Source of the DNA: CALBPI01 sp039821605
GTDB taxonomy: Bacteria > Pseudomonadota > Gammaproteobacteria > Steroidobacterales > Woeseiaceae
Assembly: GCA_039821605.1 (NCBI GenBank)
Contig: JBCBNV010000002.1
Coordinates: forward strand, 310,001 to 374,000
Reading direction: 5' to 3'
DNA: 64,000 nt
Part shown: in pieces, positions 53,886 through 62,549 of the stretch
How positions within the stretch are numbered: position 1 is the stretch's first letter
How the letters are laid out: the number at the start of each line of letters is the position of its first letter
Program-made: the position numbers and the translations under genes
The notes under the pieces: model-generated
The model's database searches: none
The model's input: the letters and a program-made list of their open reading frames with translations, nothing else
What the model was told of the DNA's origin: nothing

Positions 53886-55850
53886 CTAGTCCAGCGTGAT
53901 GATCGTGGGCTGCCGCGATTCGCCGCCGCCCGACTCGAGTTCGTCATCAAGCGCGTCGTCAGGGCCCTCGATGTCGCTCGGCGCCATCGGGTCCACGCGC
54001 GGGTCGAGGGGGGGAAGTGCCACGGTTTGACCGCGTTGGAAGACGGCCCATTCGGTGCTGCGGCGAATGTGACCGGTCGCGCGAAGCTCGAGCCCGCCTG
54101 TGGCGCCCTGCCAGCGCTGCGGTGGCAAAGCGCCACTCAGGGCCGCGGCCACCTGCGAAACAGCACCGTAGGCGTCGTAGCCCAGTGCAAACAGGCGCGG
54201 CTGGCGCCGCGCCGAGGCGAGCGCGGCGCTGGCCACCGTTAGGGGCGTTTGCTCGCCCCGCATGTCGGCCGTGAGCCAGGGAATCTCAGTGAAGCGCACA
54301 CCTTCAAGATCGCGGGCACGGACCTCGCGGCCCGGCGTGTTCACGGCGCTCGTTGCGTAGACGGGCAGGTCGCCCGAGTAGTGGAACCGGAACTGCGGGC
54401 GCAGGCGCTCGGCGCTGGCCGACGCCGCGGCCATGAAGATGAAATCGACATCGTCCCGGCGACGCGGTTCGAACTGCAGCGGCTGTCCCACGAGCGCGCG
54501 CATGCGGCGGTAGCGCGTGACGCTGTCGTCGAGCAGCATCGCAGTCTGGATCTCGCTCGAGTAGTCGGTGTCCTCGGCGATGTAGGTGGCGTAGTCGAGC
54601 ACGACACCGCCGTACGCGGAGAAGGTGTCCGTGAAGGCTTGCAGTACGCGTTCGCCCCAGTTCGATGCGGGCACGAAGGCAACGGCACGGCGGTGACCAT
54701 CGCCAATCGCGCGCAGCGCGGCAGCGGCGGCCTCGTCCTCGGGCGCAAGCCCGAACTGAAACAGCAGCGGCTGGCCCGTGGGTTCGCGCAGGTAGTTGAG
54801 CGTGAGTGTCGGCACCGTGAGCTCGCTGTTCATGGCGAGCTCCTCGACGGCCGCAGGCAGGATGGGGCCCACGATAAGCTCCGCGCCGTCTGCGACCGCC
54901 TGCTGCCAGGCGAGCGTGGCGCCCGTTTCCGCGATGTCATAGACGCGCACCACAGGCGCATCGACGCGGCCCTGTTGCGCGGCGGCGTAGTGGCCCAGGA
55001 AGCCGTCGCGAACCGCCTCTCCGATCGGCGCGGCGCGGCCGGACAGGGTTGCGAGCAGTGCGACTTGCCGAGGTTCGAGTTGCAGCGGGCCGTCGCTGTC
55101 GCCGCCAAGACCCGGAACGATGGTCGCGAGCGCCGGGTGCGCGGGGTAGCGGCGCCGCCAGCCCGCGATGCCCGCTCGAGGGCCGGCCTCTGCGGTGCCG
55201 TCGACAAGCAGACCCAGCGCGATCCAGCCCGCAACGACACGGTCGCCGGCACGCGTCGCGGCCTCGCGCAATCGTGCCGGGTCCGCGCGCAGCAGACCGT
55301 CCCAGATGCGCGTGTGGTTGGCTTCAATTTCTTCCGCCGTGCTGAGCCAGAGTTCGCGACGATTGAGCGTGGTCACGGCCTCGAACGGTTGGCCCGTGAG
55401 GAACAAGGCGGTGCCGCGTTCCCCCTCGAGGTCGATGCGCTGGTTGAGCGTGACCCCGCCCATGTTGACCTCGTCGAGCAGGGCCAGCGACTCGACGCCG
55501 TTGTCCTGGAGGTTGGCCAAAGCTGCGCGGGCGACGAGCCAGTCGGTTACACGCGCGGCGGCCCTGGGCTCGGCGACACGGCCGATGGCAACGCCCGCAC
55601 GCGCGGCGTCGCCCGCGGCCGTAAATGCGCGCGCAGCGCGCAGCAGCAGGCGATCGCGTTCGCCGCCCTCGGCCAGGCCCGCGAGCTCGAGGTAAACGGT
55701 CGCGGCGCGCTCGGGCTCACCCGCTTCGAGCAAGCGTTGTGCGCGCGATTCACTGACCGCGCTGCCGGGCAGGTTGGTGCAGCCCGCGACCAATGCGAGC
55801 AGCAGTGTGAGGGCCGAGAGGCGAGTGCGAATGAACGACCGTTGGGTCAT
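53886..55850 (-). CDS. lpoA: Penicillin-binding-protein activator lipoprotein LpoA
   Basis: A 654-residue outer-membrane lipoprotein that activates PBP1a. The signal sequence has lipobox LVAGC with Cys24. The N-terminal half is TPR-like helical repeats, and the C-terminal half is a periplasmic-binding-protein-like domain (about 250-600, with ELIVGPILPAAV). The tail is acidic. It is divergent from rsmI, the conserved yraL-yraM arrangement. Confidence 0.93.
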   Translation of the reverse strand: MTQRSFIRTRLSALTLLLALVAGCTNLPGSAVSESRAQRLLEAGEPERAATVYLELAGLAEGGERDRLLLRAARAFTAAGDAARAGVAIGRVAEPRAAARVTDWLVARAALANLQDNGVESLALLDEVNMGGVTLNQRIDLEGERGTALFLTGQPFEAVTTLNRRELWLSTAEEIEANHTRIWDGLLRADPARLREAATRAGDRVVAGWIALGLLVDGTAEAGPRAGIAGWRRRYPAHPALATIVPGLGGDSDGPLQLEPRQVALLATLSGRAAPIGEAVRDGFLGHYAAAQQGRVDAPVVRVYDIAETGATLAWQQAVADGAELIVGPILPAAVEELAMNSELTVPTLTLNYLREPTGQPLLFQFGLAPEDEAAAAALRAIGDGHRRAVAFVPASNWGERVLQAFTDTFSAYGGVVLDYATYIAEDTDYSSEIQTAMLLDDSVTRYRRMRALVGQPLQFEPRRRDDVDFIFMAAASASAERLRPQFRFHYSGDLPVYATSAVNTPGREVRARDLEGVRFTEIPWLTADMRGEQTPLTVASAALASARRQPRLFALGYDAYGAVSQVAAALSGALPPQRWQGATGGLELRATGHIRRSTEWAVFQRGQTVALPPLDPRVDPMAPSDIEGPDDALDDELESGGGESRQPTIITLD

Positions 55851-55926
55851 GATGGGGGTTCTCCCGCAGGGGACCGGTTAAGGTCATGCTGACAGTCAAT
55901 GATACCGCGCGCCGCGGACCCGCGCC

Positions 55927-56787
55927 GTGAGCCTGGACGTCGAGAACACAGCCGAAGGCCGGCTTGAGGTGGTGGCCACGCCGATCGGTAACCTCGGTGA
56001 CGCCAGCACCCGCATGCGCGAGGCGCTGGCCAACGCAGATCTGGTCGTCGCTGAAGATACGCGGCGAACGGGGCGTTTGCTCACGCAGTTTGGCGTCGAT
56101 CGTCCCCTATTTGCATTACATGACCACAACGAGGCCGAGGTGGTTCCGGGACTCGTCGCGCGCATGCGAGCCGGTGCGCGCCTGGCGCTGGTCTCGGACG
56201 CGGGCACGCCCGCCATCAGCGATCCGGGGTTCCGGCTCGTTCGTGCCGCGCTGGCCGAGGGCCTGCGTGTGAGCCCGGTGCCGGGTCCCGTCGCGCTCGT
56301 GGCGGCCCTGTCGGTGTCGGGCCTGCCCACAGACCGCTTCGCCTTTGAGGGTTTTCCGCCTGCCAAAGCCAAGGCGCGGCTCACGTCGTTCCAGGCGCTG
56401 GCCGATGAGCCGCGCACACTCGTGTTCTATGAAGCCGTCCACCGCATCGAGGCGAGCCTGCGCGACGCGGTCGCTGCGTTTGGCGCCGAACGTCCCGCCT
56501 TCCTCGCGCGCGAACTCACCAAGATGCACGAGCAGTGCGTGAGCGCTCCGTTGGCGGGCTTGCTCGAGGCTGTGGCGACGGGGCGGGTCCCCGTCAAAGG
56601 CGAATTTGTGCTCGCAATCGCTGGCAGTCCGAGCGCGGGTGAACCCGAGCGCGTGCAGGTGGGCGCCAGCGAGCTCATGCGCCGTCTGCTGACTGCGGGC
56701 CTGTCGCGCGGTGACGCCGCCCGTCTCGTCGCCGGCGTCTCGGGCCTGTCGCGCAACCATCTCTACGCGGCCACCGTCGACGACTGA
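55927..56787 (+). CDS. rsmI: 16S rRNA (cytidine(1402)-2'-O)-methyltransferase
   Basis: A 286-residue tetrapyrrole-methylase-fold enzyme that methylates the ribose of C1402. VVATPIGNLGDASTRM, VVAEDTRRTGRLL and SDAGTPAISDPG are the family motifs. The start is a GTG. rsmH, which methylates the base of the same nucleotide, lies at 58.0 kb, so both C1402 enzymes are near each other. rnpB follows. Confidence 0.96.
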   Translation: MSLDVENTAEGRLEVVATPIGNLGDASTRMREALANADLVVAEDTRRTGRLLTQFGVDRPLFALHDHNEAEVVPGLVARMRAGARLALVSDAGTPAISDPGFRLVRAALAEGLRVSPVPGPVALVAALSVSGLPTDRFAFEGFPPAKAKARLTSFQALADEPRTLVFYEAVHRIEASLRDAVAAFGAERPAFLARELTKMHEQCVSAPLAGLLEAVATGRVPVKGEFVLAIAGSPSAGEPERVQVGASELMRRLLTAGLSRGDAARLVAGVSGLSRNHLYAATVDD

Positions 56788-56828
56788 CGCGGCGCTTGCC
56801 GCGCCTGACGCGCTGACCTATCGTTGCC

Positions 56829-57187
56829 CGCGGAGCCGGCCGGGTGACCGCTGCGCCGCGTGCGTGGAGGAAAGTCCGGGCTCCTTCGGACAGGGCGCCA
56901 GGTAACGCCTGGGGGGCGCGAGCCCACGGAAAGTGCAACAGAAAGAATACCGCCACGTTCGCGTGGTAAGGGTGAAATGGTGCGGTAAGAGCGCACCGCG
57001 TCGCTGGTAACAGTGGCGGCAAGGTAAACCCCGCCTGGAGCAAGACCAAATAGGGGAGCAGCGGCCCTCGGGCTGCAGCGCCGGTTCCGAGCGCGCTCCC
57101 GGGTAGGTCGCTACAGCGTCACGGCGACGTGACGCGCAGATGAATGGTCACCCTCGACAGAACCCGGCTTACAGGCCGGCTCCGCCT
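56829..57187 (+). ncRNA. rnpB: RNase P RNA, bacterial class A
   Basis: This is the catalytic RNA of RNase P. Ends set by helix P1: GCGGAGCCGGCC (56830-56841) pairs with GGCCGGCTCCGC (57174-57185). Conserved core segments are GAGGAAAGTCCGGGCTCC on the 5' side and AGAACCCGGCTTA on the 3' side (together P4), with AGGGTGAAA-type and CAAGACCAAATAGGG elements between. The length, about 360 bases, is normal. Exact ends are good to a few bases. No promoter is clear; transcription may enter from rsmI. Confidence 0.96.
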
Positions 57188-57193
57188 CATCCC

Positions 57194-57230
57194 GCCGTGC
57201 CCGGTTGTGCCCCGGGCGCGGCATTTTTTT
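57194..57230 (+). terminator. Rho-independent terminator of rnpB
   Basis: An 11-bp stem (57194-57204 with 57212-57222, one G-U pair) with a 7-base loop is followed by A and seven Ts (57224-57230), directly behind rnpB. Confidence 0.95.
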
Positions 57231-57472
57231 GCCCGATTTCCCCGTTAGCCTGCGATCTGAACGGCAGGGTCGGAAAGGCGTTTGCGCAAACCGGGCGCGG
57301 CATCCCACCCGCAACACGCTGTCGCCTTGTGGCGACCGCAATCTGTCCGCTTATGTAAGAAAACGACGTAAGGCGCTGAATTACCGTTTCTTGTCGTTGG
57401 GCCTAACCCCCGACAAGTTCGCTTAAATCGCACCTAAGTGACTGTGCAAGCTCACAGTTTTGCTGTTTTCGG
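57231..57472 (+). other. Spacer between rnpB terminator and mraZ promoter
   Basis: About 240 bases without a gene or a recognised structure. It becomes A+T-richer towards the right and contains partly overlapping short repeats of CTTGTCG and CGACAAG near 57390 and 57411 that could pair in a 7-bp hairpin. Confidence 0.4.
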
Positions 57473-57501
57473 TTGACGCTCCCGGGGCCCGTTTCTATAG
57501 T
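57473..57501 (+). promoter_or_regulatory. mraZ (dcw cluster) promoter
   Basis: TTGACG (57473-57478), a 17-base spacer, then TATAGT (57496-57501) make a near-consensus sigma-70 promoter 53 bases before the mraZ start. The MraZ-box repeats begin immediately after the -10. Confidence 0.85.
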
Positions 57502-57510
57502 GGCGAAAAG

Positions 57511-57535
57511 TGGGTATTAGTGGGGATTGATGGGG
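57511..57535 (+). promoter_or_regulatory. MraZ operator: three TGGG(T/G) direct repeats
   Basis: TGGGT at 57511, TGGGG at 57521 and TGGGG at 57531 recur at exactly 10-base intervals, with a fourth weaker TGGCG at 57501. MraZ of E. coli binds TGGGN repeats separated by 5 bases, so this is the expected autoregulatory site, placed just downstream of the -10. Confidence 0.88.
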
Positions 57536-57554
57536 TTTCCCGTCTTTTTGACAC

Positions 57555-58007
57555 ATGTTTCGGGGTCTCAACAAGGTAACGGTCGATGCGAAGGGGCGCT
57601 TTGCGTTCCCGACGCGCGTTCGTGAGCGCATTTCACAGCGCTGCGCGAACCAGCTCGTCGCCACCGTTGACCGGGATCACTGCCTCCTCATTTATCCGAT
57701 GCCTGACTGGGAGGATATCGAACGCAAGCTCGAACGTCTGCCCAGTTTCAATCCGCAAACCCGGCGGCTGCAGCGCCTCATGCTCGGCCACGCCAGCGAG
57801 ATGGAGCTCGACGGCCACGGGCGCGTGCTGTTGCAAGGCGCATTGCGGGAGTTCGCAGGCATTGAGAAGTACGCGGTTCTCGTGGGGCAGGGCCGCAAGT
57901 TCGAACTCTGGGATGAGACGCGCTGGACCGAGAAGCGAGAAGACTGGCTGGCCGAAGACGAGGCCGGCCTGGAGCTACCGGCAGAACTCGAAACGTTGTC
58001 GCTGTAA
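57555..58007 (+). CDS. mraZ: Transcriptional regulator MraZ
   Basis: A 150-residue, two-AbrB-fold DNA-binding protein and first gene of the division cluster. MFRGLNKVTVDAKGRFAFP and the second half with MELDGHGRVLLQGALREF give the paired (K/G)xR motifs. It represses its own promoter through the TGGG repeats upstream. rsmH follows by 3 bases. Confidence 0.96.
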   Translation: MFRGLNKVTVDAKGRFAFPTRVRERISQRCANQLVATVDRDHCLLIYPMPDWEDIERKLERLPSFNPQTRRLQRLMLGHASEMELDGHGRVLLQGALREFAGIEKYAVLVGQGRKFELWDETRWTEKREDWLAEDEAGLELPAELETLSL

Positions 58008-58010
58008 GCC

Positions 58011-58943
58011 ATGGCGCACGTTCCGGTTCTGCTTACCGAGGTCCTCGAGGGTCTCGCGCTTCACGACGACGGTGTGTACGTCGATGCAACTTTCGGCCGC
58101 GGGGGGCACAGCGCGGCCATTCTCCAGCGATTGTCGGCCGCGGGCAGGCTCGTCGCTCTGGATCGGGATGACACAGCAGTGACGCAAGCACGGGCGAAGT
58201 TTGAAGGCGATTCACGCTTTGCGATCGCGCATCGGCCGTTCGCGGCGCTCAGGGAAGTGTGCGAAGCGCACGATATCCTGGGCCGCGTCGACGGGCTGCT
58301 GTTCGATTTCGGCGTCTCGTCGCCGCAGCTCGATGAGGGTGCGCGCGGATTCAGCTTCCTCAATGACGGCCCGCTCGACATGCGCATGGACCGGCGCCAG
58401 GCGCTCACGGCTTCCGACTACCTCGCCGAGGTTGACGAGCAGACGCTGGCGCGCGACCTGAAGCAGCTCGGCGAGGAACCGCTGGCCCGCAACTACGCGC
58501 GCGCCATCGTCGCCGCGCGGGCCAAGGCGCCCATTACGCGCACGCTGCAGCTCGCCGATCTTATTGAATCCGTTACACCGGCCCGCACCCGCCGGCGCTC
58601 GAACCGCCACCCGGCGACGCGCGTGTTCCAGGCCATCCGTATGCGCGTCAACGACGAGCTCGGTGAGCTCGAGGCCGCGCTGGACGCCGTGCCCGATGTG
58701 CTCGCCGTCGGCGGTCGCGTGGCCTTCCTGACCTTTCACTCCCTCGAGGACCGGCCCGTGAAGCGCTTCCTGCGTGCGATGGCCGCCGAGGACCCGGCGT
58801 GGCGCGGCTTGCCCGACATGCCCGAGCACGCACAGGCGCGCATGCGCATCGTTGGCCGCGACCGCAAGGCGGGGCCCGCGGAAATCGATGCCAACCCGCG
58901 CGCACGCAGCGCGCGGCTGCGCGTCGGGGAGCGACTGCGATGA
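58011..58943 (+). CDS. rsmH: 16S rRNA (cytosine(1402)-N4)-methyltransferase
   Basis: A 310-residue AdoMet enzyme. HVPVLLTEVLEGL and VDATFGRGGHSAAIL open the protein, FDFGVSSPQLDEGARGFSF is motif-rich, and the C-terminal VAFLTFHSLEDRPVKRFLR completes it. It works on the same nucleotide as rsmI. It overlaps ftsL by 4 bases (ATGA). Confidence 0.97.
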   Translation: MAHVPVLLTEVLEGLALHDDGVYVDATFGRGGHSAAILQRLSAAGRLVALDRDDTAVTQARAKFEGDSRFAIAHRPFAALREVCEAHDILGRVDGLLFDFGVSSPQLDEGARGFSFLNDGPLDMRMDRRQALTASDYLAEVDEQTLARDLKQLGEEPLARNYARAIVAARAKAPITRTLQLADLIESVTPARTRRRSNRHPATRVFQAIRMRVNDELGELEAALDAVPDVLAVGGRVAFLTFHSLEDRPVKRFLRAMAAEDPAWRGLPDMPEHAQARMRIVGRDRKAGPAEIDANPRARSARLRVGERLR

Positions 58944-59326
58944 GCGTGTTGCCTGAAACTCAAACTGCCTGGTATGAGAGCCCGACGCTGGCCATCGTGG
59001 CGCTGTTCGCGGCGACGGCCGCCGCCGTCGCGCTGGCCTTTACCAAGCACGAGTCGCGCAAGAACTTCATCGAGCTGCAGCGACTGTCGCGTGAGCGCGA
59101 TGCGATCAACATCGAGTGGACGCGGCTGCAGATCGAGCAGGCCGCGTACGCCGCGCACACGCTCATCGAAGAGAAGGCCGCGGGCCAGCTGTCACTGAAG
59201 CGTCCCGAGTCGGGGGACCTGCTGCTCATTGGCGATGACGGTGACTACCGGTTCTTCGTTCTTGAACCTGCCGTGGGCGACGACACGCGGGCTGTGGTCG
59301 ACGACGAGACTGGGGCGACACCATGA
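58940..59326 (+). CDS. ftsL: Cell division protein FtsL
   Basis: A 128-residue bitopic divisome protein. One transmembrane helix (about 17-36) is followed by a periplasmic coiled coil (about 38-90, ESRKNFIELQRLSRERDAIN) and a longer than usual acidic C-terminal tail (about 90-128) containing DGDYRFFVLEP. It is recognised by position and architecture rather than strong sequence identity. It overlaps ftsI by 4 bases. Confidence 0.9.
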   Translation: MSVLPETQTAWYESPTLAIVALFAATAAAVALAFTKHESRKNFIELQRLSRERDAINIEWTRLQIEQAAYAAHTLIEEKAAGQLSLKRPESGDLLLIGDDGDYRFFVLEPAVGDDTRAVVDDETGATP

Positions 59327-61044
59327 AGCGCGCCGCCGAACGCAAGGCGCAGGCGTTGCGCCGGTTCCGCATTCGCAGCGCGCTCATGCTGTGCGCGTTC
59401 GCCGTGGCGGCCGCAGGCCTCCTGAGTCGCAGCATCTGGGTGGTTGTCGTCGATCGAGACAACATCAAGCTTCTCGCCGAGGCGCGTCACCTGCGCACGA
59501 TAACGATCAACCCCAGCCGTGGCAGCATCGCGGATCGGAATGGCGAGCCCATGGCCGTATCCACGCCCGTCGACAGCATCGGCGCCAATCCGAAGACGCT
59601 TGCGCCCGCCATCGACGAGTTTCAGCCGCTCGCCGAGGCGCTCGGCGCGAACGCCGAACAGCTCATGCGCCGCGTGTCGCGCAACATGGACAAGGAGTTT
59701 GTATTCCTCGCGCGGCGCCTGCGGCCCAGCCAGGTCGAGGCTGTCAACGCACTGCAGTTGCCGGGCATCGACGTCCGGCGTGAGTACAAGCGCTACTACC
59801 CGGCGGGCGAAGTGGCCGTGCACCTCGTGGGCATCACCGATATCGAAGACATCGGGCAGGAGGGCCTCGAGAAGGCCTTCAACGCCGTGCTGGCGGGTGA
59901 GCCCGGTGCCAAGCGTGTGCTGCGCGACCGCAAAGGCCACGTCATCGAGGAGGTCGAGAGCATTCGGCCGGTGCGCCACGGCCAGACGCTCGTCAGCAGC
60001 ATCGATCTGCGGCTGCAGTACTTTGCGCACCGCGAACTCAAGCGCGCCGCACTCGCGCACCGCGCGCGGTCTGGTTCAGTCGTCGTGCTCGACGTCAAGA
60101 CGGGCGAGGTGCTGGCCATGGTCAACTGGCCGGCGACCAACCCCAACAACCGCGCTGCGCTCAAGCTCGATGAGATCAAGAACCGGGCGGTGCTGGATAA
60201 CCACGAGCCGGGATCGGCCATCAAGCCGCTGATTGTGGCCGCCGCGCTCTCGACGGGCGTGGCCGATACGAACGCGATCATCGACACGTCACCAGGCAAG
60301 ATCCAGGTTGGCGCCAAGTCCATCGAGGACGAGAACAACCTGGGCCCCATCAATCTGGCCACGATTCTGTCGCGCTCGAGCAACGTGGGCATGACCAAGG
60401 TGGCGCTGCGCATGGAGCCTGAGCAAATGTGGCGCGTGCTCGACCGCTTCGGCTTCGGGCAGCCCACGGGCGGCGGCTTCCTCGCGGAATCGTCGGGCCT
60501 GCTCAGCCACCATTCCTATTGGCGCGACATCAGCCAGGCCACGATCAGCTATGGCTATGGCCTCACCGTGACGCCCCTGCAGCTCGCGCGCGCCTACGCG
60601 GCGATCGGCGCCAATGGCGTGCTGCCCCAGATCTCGCTGCTGGCCAACCCGCCGCGCGAGGCAGGGGTGCGCGTCATCGATGCCGATGTGGCCGAGGCCG
60701 TGCTGGGCATGATGGAGCAGGTCGTGGGTCCCGGCGGCACAGCCCGCAAGGCCGCGATTCCCGGCTACCGCGTCGCGGGCAAGACGGGGACGTCAAAGAA
60801 GTCGGCGGCGGGCGGCTACGCCGACGATCGTTACCTGTCTGTGTTTGCAGGCCTCGTCCCTGTTTCCGAGCCGCGTTTCGCGGCCGTGGTGGTGCTCGAC
60901 GAGCCTTCCGGCGACGTCTACTACGGCGGCGATGTCGCGGCGCCCGTGTTCTCGGTTGTGATGCGCGAGGCGCTGCGCCTGTTTGCGGTTGCGCCCGATG
61001 ACTCGCCGGCGATCAGCGCCGGTGCGATGCAGGCGGCGCGTTGA
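59323..61044 (+). CDS. ftsI: Septal peptidoglycan transpeptidase (PBP3)
   Basis: A 573-residue class B penicillin-binding protein. It has an N-terminal transmembrane helix (about 25-45), a pedestal domain, and a transpeptidase domain with the active-site set Ser298 in GSAIKP (SxxK), SSN at 352-354 and KTG at 487-489. It cross-links septal peptidoglycan with FtsW. Its stop overlaps the murE ATG by one base. Confidence 0.97.
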   Translation: MKRAAERKAQALRRFRIRSALMLCAFAVAAAGLLSRSIWVVVVDRDNIKLLAEARHLRTITINPSRGSIADRNGEPMAVSTPVDSIGANPKTLAPAIDEFQPLAEALGANAEQLMRRVSRNMDKEFVFLARRLRPSQVEAVNALQLPGIDVRREYKRYYPAGEVAVHLVGITDIEDIGQEGLEKAFNAVLAGEPGAKRVLRDRKGHVIEEVESIRPVRHGQTLVSSIDLRLQYFAHRELKRAALAHRARSGSVVVLDVKTGEVLAMVNWPATNPNNRAALKLDEIKNRAVLDNHEPGSAIKPLIVAAALSTGVADTNAIIDTSPGKIQVGAKSIEDENNLGPINLATILSRSSNVGMTKVALRMEPEQMWRVLDRFGFGQPTGGGFLAESSGLLSHHSYWRDISQATISYGYGLTVTPLQLARAYAAIGANGVLPQISLLANPPREAGVRVIDADVAEAVLGMMEQVVGPGGTARKAAIPGYRVAGKTGTSKKSAAGGYADDRYLSVFAGLVPVSEPRFAAVVVLDEPSGDVYYGGDVAAPVFSVVMREALRLFAVAPDDSPAISAGAMQAAR

Positions 61045-62549
61045 TGATGGCTTCTCCACACCGCGCAGCCTGGGACCTGGCAACACTCGTGGGTGACGCC
61101 GCAGAGGCGCCGTCGCTCACGATCACGGGCCTGGCGCTCGATAGCCGTCGCACACGCCCGGGCGATGCGTTTTTCGCCGTACAAGGCGTGGCGCAACACG
61201 GCATCGCATTCGCGGCCGACGCGGTGGCCAACGGTGCGGTCGCGGTGCTCACGGATCTCGCGCCCGGTGACGCGCGACTCGAGGTCGTGCCTGAGACCGC
61301 AGCGTTAGTGCACATCGGCAGCGACCGCGAGACCGTTGGCGCGATTGCGGCGCGGTTTTTCGGTGCGCCAACCAAAGCCCTGGAGGTCGTCGCTGTGACC
61401 GGCACCAACGGCAAGTCGAGCGTAAGCTGGCTCGTCGCGAGCGCGCTCGAGCAGCTTGGCCGGGATGCGGCGGTGCTCGGCACCTTGGGTGGCGGCCGCC
61501 CGCAGCGGCGCATTCAGCAGGCGCTGACGACCCCGGACCTCGTGAGCCTGCACGACTTCGCCGCGCGTCTGATCGACGAGGGCGTCACGGCACTGGCGAT
61601 GGAGGCCTCGTCGCACGCCATTGACCAGGCGCGCATTGCGGGCGCGGACATCGATGTCGCCGTGTTCAGCAACCTGTCGCGCGACCACCTCGACTATCAC
61701 GGCGACATGCACCATTACTTCGAGGCGAAGGCCGCGCTGTTCGCGCGCGACGAACTGCGTGCGCGTGTCATCTGCATCGACGACGCGGCTGGCCGGAAGC
61801 TCTACGAACGCCATGCGTCGGATGCCATCTGGGTTGCGGCCGGTGATGCCCGTGGCGAGCCCGGTCGGCCGCACCTGTTTGCGACGGACGTGCAGGCGCA
61901 GGCTTCGGGTCTGTCGATTGCCTGGCGCAGTGGCGATCACAAGGGTCAGCTCACCTCTGCGCTCATCGGTCGCTTCAACGCGCAAAACCTCATGTTGGCG
62001 CTGGCCACGCTGCACGCGCTGGGCATCGAGCTCGACCGCGCCGCCGACGCCTTGTCGCAGGTCGCAGCGCCGCCCGGGCGGTTGCAACGTGCGGGCGCGC
62101 AATCGCCGGCCGTGTACGTCGATTATGCGCACACGCCGGATGCGCTGGCCGCGGCGCTGGCTGCGCTGCGCCCGCACAGCCGCGGCGCGCTCTGGTGCGT
62201 GTTTGGCTGCGGCGGTGATCGCGATCGAGGCAAGCGCGCGCCCATGGCCCGCGCGGCCGCAACGGGTGCGGACCACATCGTTGTCACCAGTGACAACCCG
62301 CGCGGCGAGGCGCCCGAAGCCATCATTGCTGACATCGTTGCGGGCTTCGGTGGCCAGCCGCACGAGGTCTTTGTCGATCGTCGCGACGCCATCGCGCACG
62401 CCGTGGCCCGTGCGGCCGACGGTGACACGGTGCTCATCGCGGGCAAGGGTCATGAAACGACGCAGCGCATCGGCGCCAGCGCATTGCCGTTTGATGACGT
62501 CGCTGAGGCCCGCATCGCGCTGGCGCGGCGCGAGGAGGTCGTTCGGTGA
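61044..62549 (+). CDS. murE: UDP-N-acetylmuramoyl-L-alanyl-D-glutamate:meso-diaminopimelate ligase
   Basis: A 501-residue Mur ligase. The P-loop is VTGTNGKSSVSW, and the DNPR motif in VTSDNPRGEAP marks the meso-DAP-adding type, as expected for a Gram-negative. ITGLALDSRRTRPGDAFFA is the UDP-binding front. The ATG overlapping the ftsI stop is chosen; a TTG one codon earlier is possible. The stop overlaps murF. Confidence 0.97.
   Translation: MMASPHRAAWDLATLVGDAAEAPSLTITGLALDSRRTRPGDAFFAVQGVAQHGIAFAADAVANGAVAVLTDLAPGDARLEVVPETAALVHIGSDRETVGAIAARFFGAPTKALEVVAVTGTNGKSSVSWLVASALEQLGRDAAVLGTLGGGRPQRRIQQALTTPDLVSLHDFAARLIDEGVTALAMEASSHAIDQARIAGADIDVAVFSNLSRDHLDYHGDMHHYFEAKAALFARDELRARVICIDDAAGRKLYERHASDAIWVAAGDARGEPGRPHLFATDVQAQASGLSIAWRSGDHKGQLTSALIGRFNAQNLMLALATLHALGIELDRAADALSQVAAPPGRLQRAGAQSPAVYVDYAHTPDALAAALAALRPHSRGALWCVFGCGGDRDRGKRAPMARAAATGADHIVVTSDNPRGEAPEAIIADIVAGFGGQPHEVFVDRRDAIAHAVARAADGDTVLIAGKGHETTQRIGASALPFDDVAEARIALARREEVVR

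Noticed and set aside
54249..55892. A 547-codon open frame antisense to lpoA
   Set aside because: It is a shadow of lpoA, has no ribosome site or domain, and lpoA has a convincing lipobox and fold.
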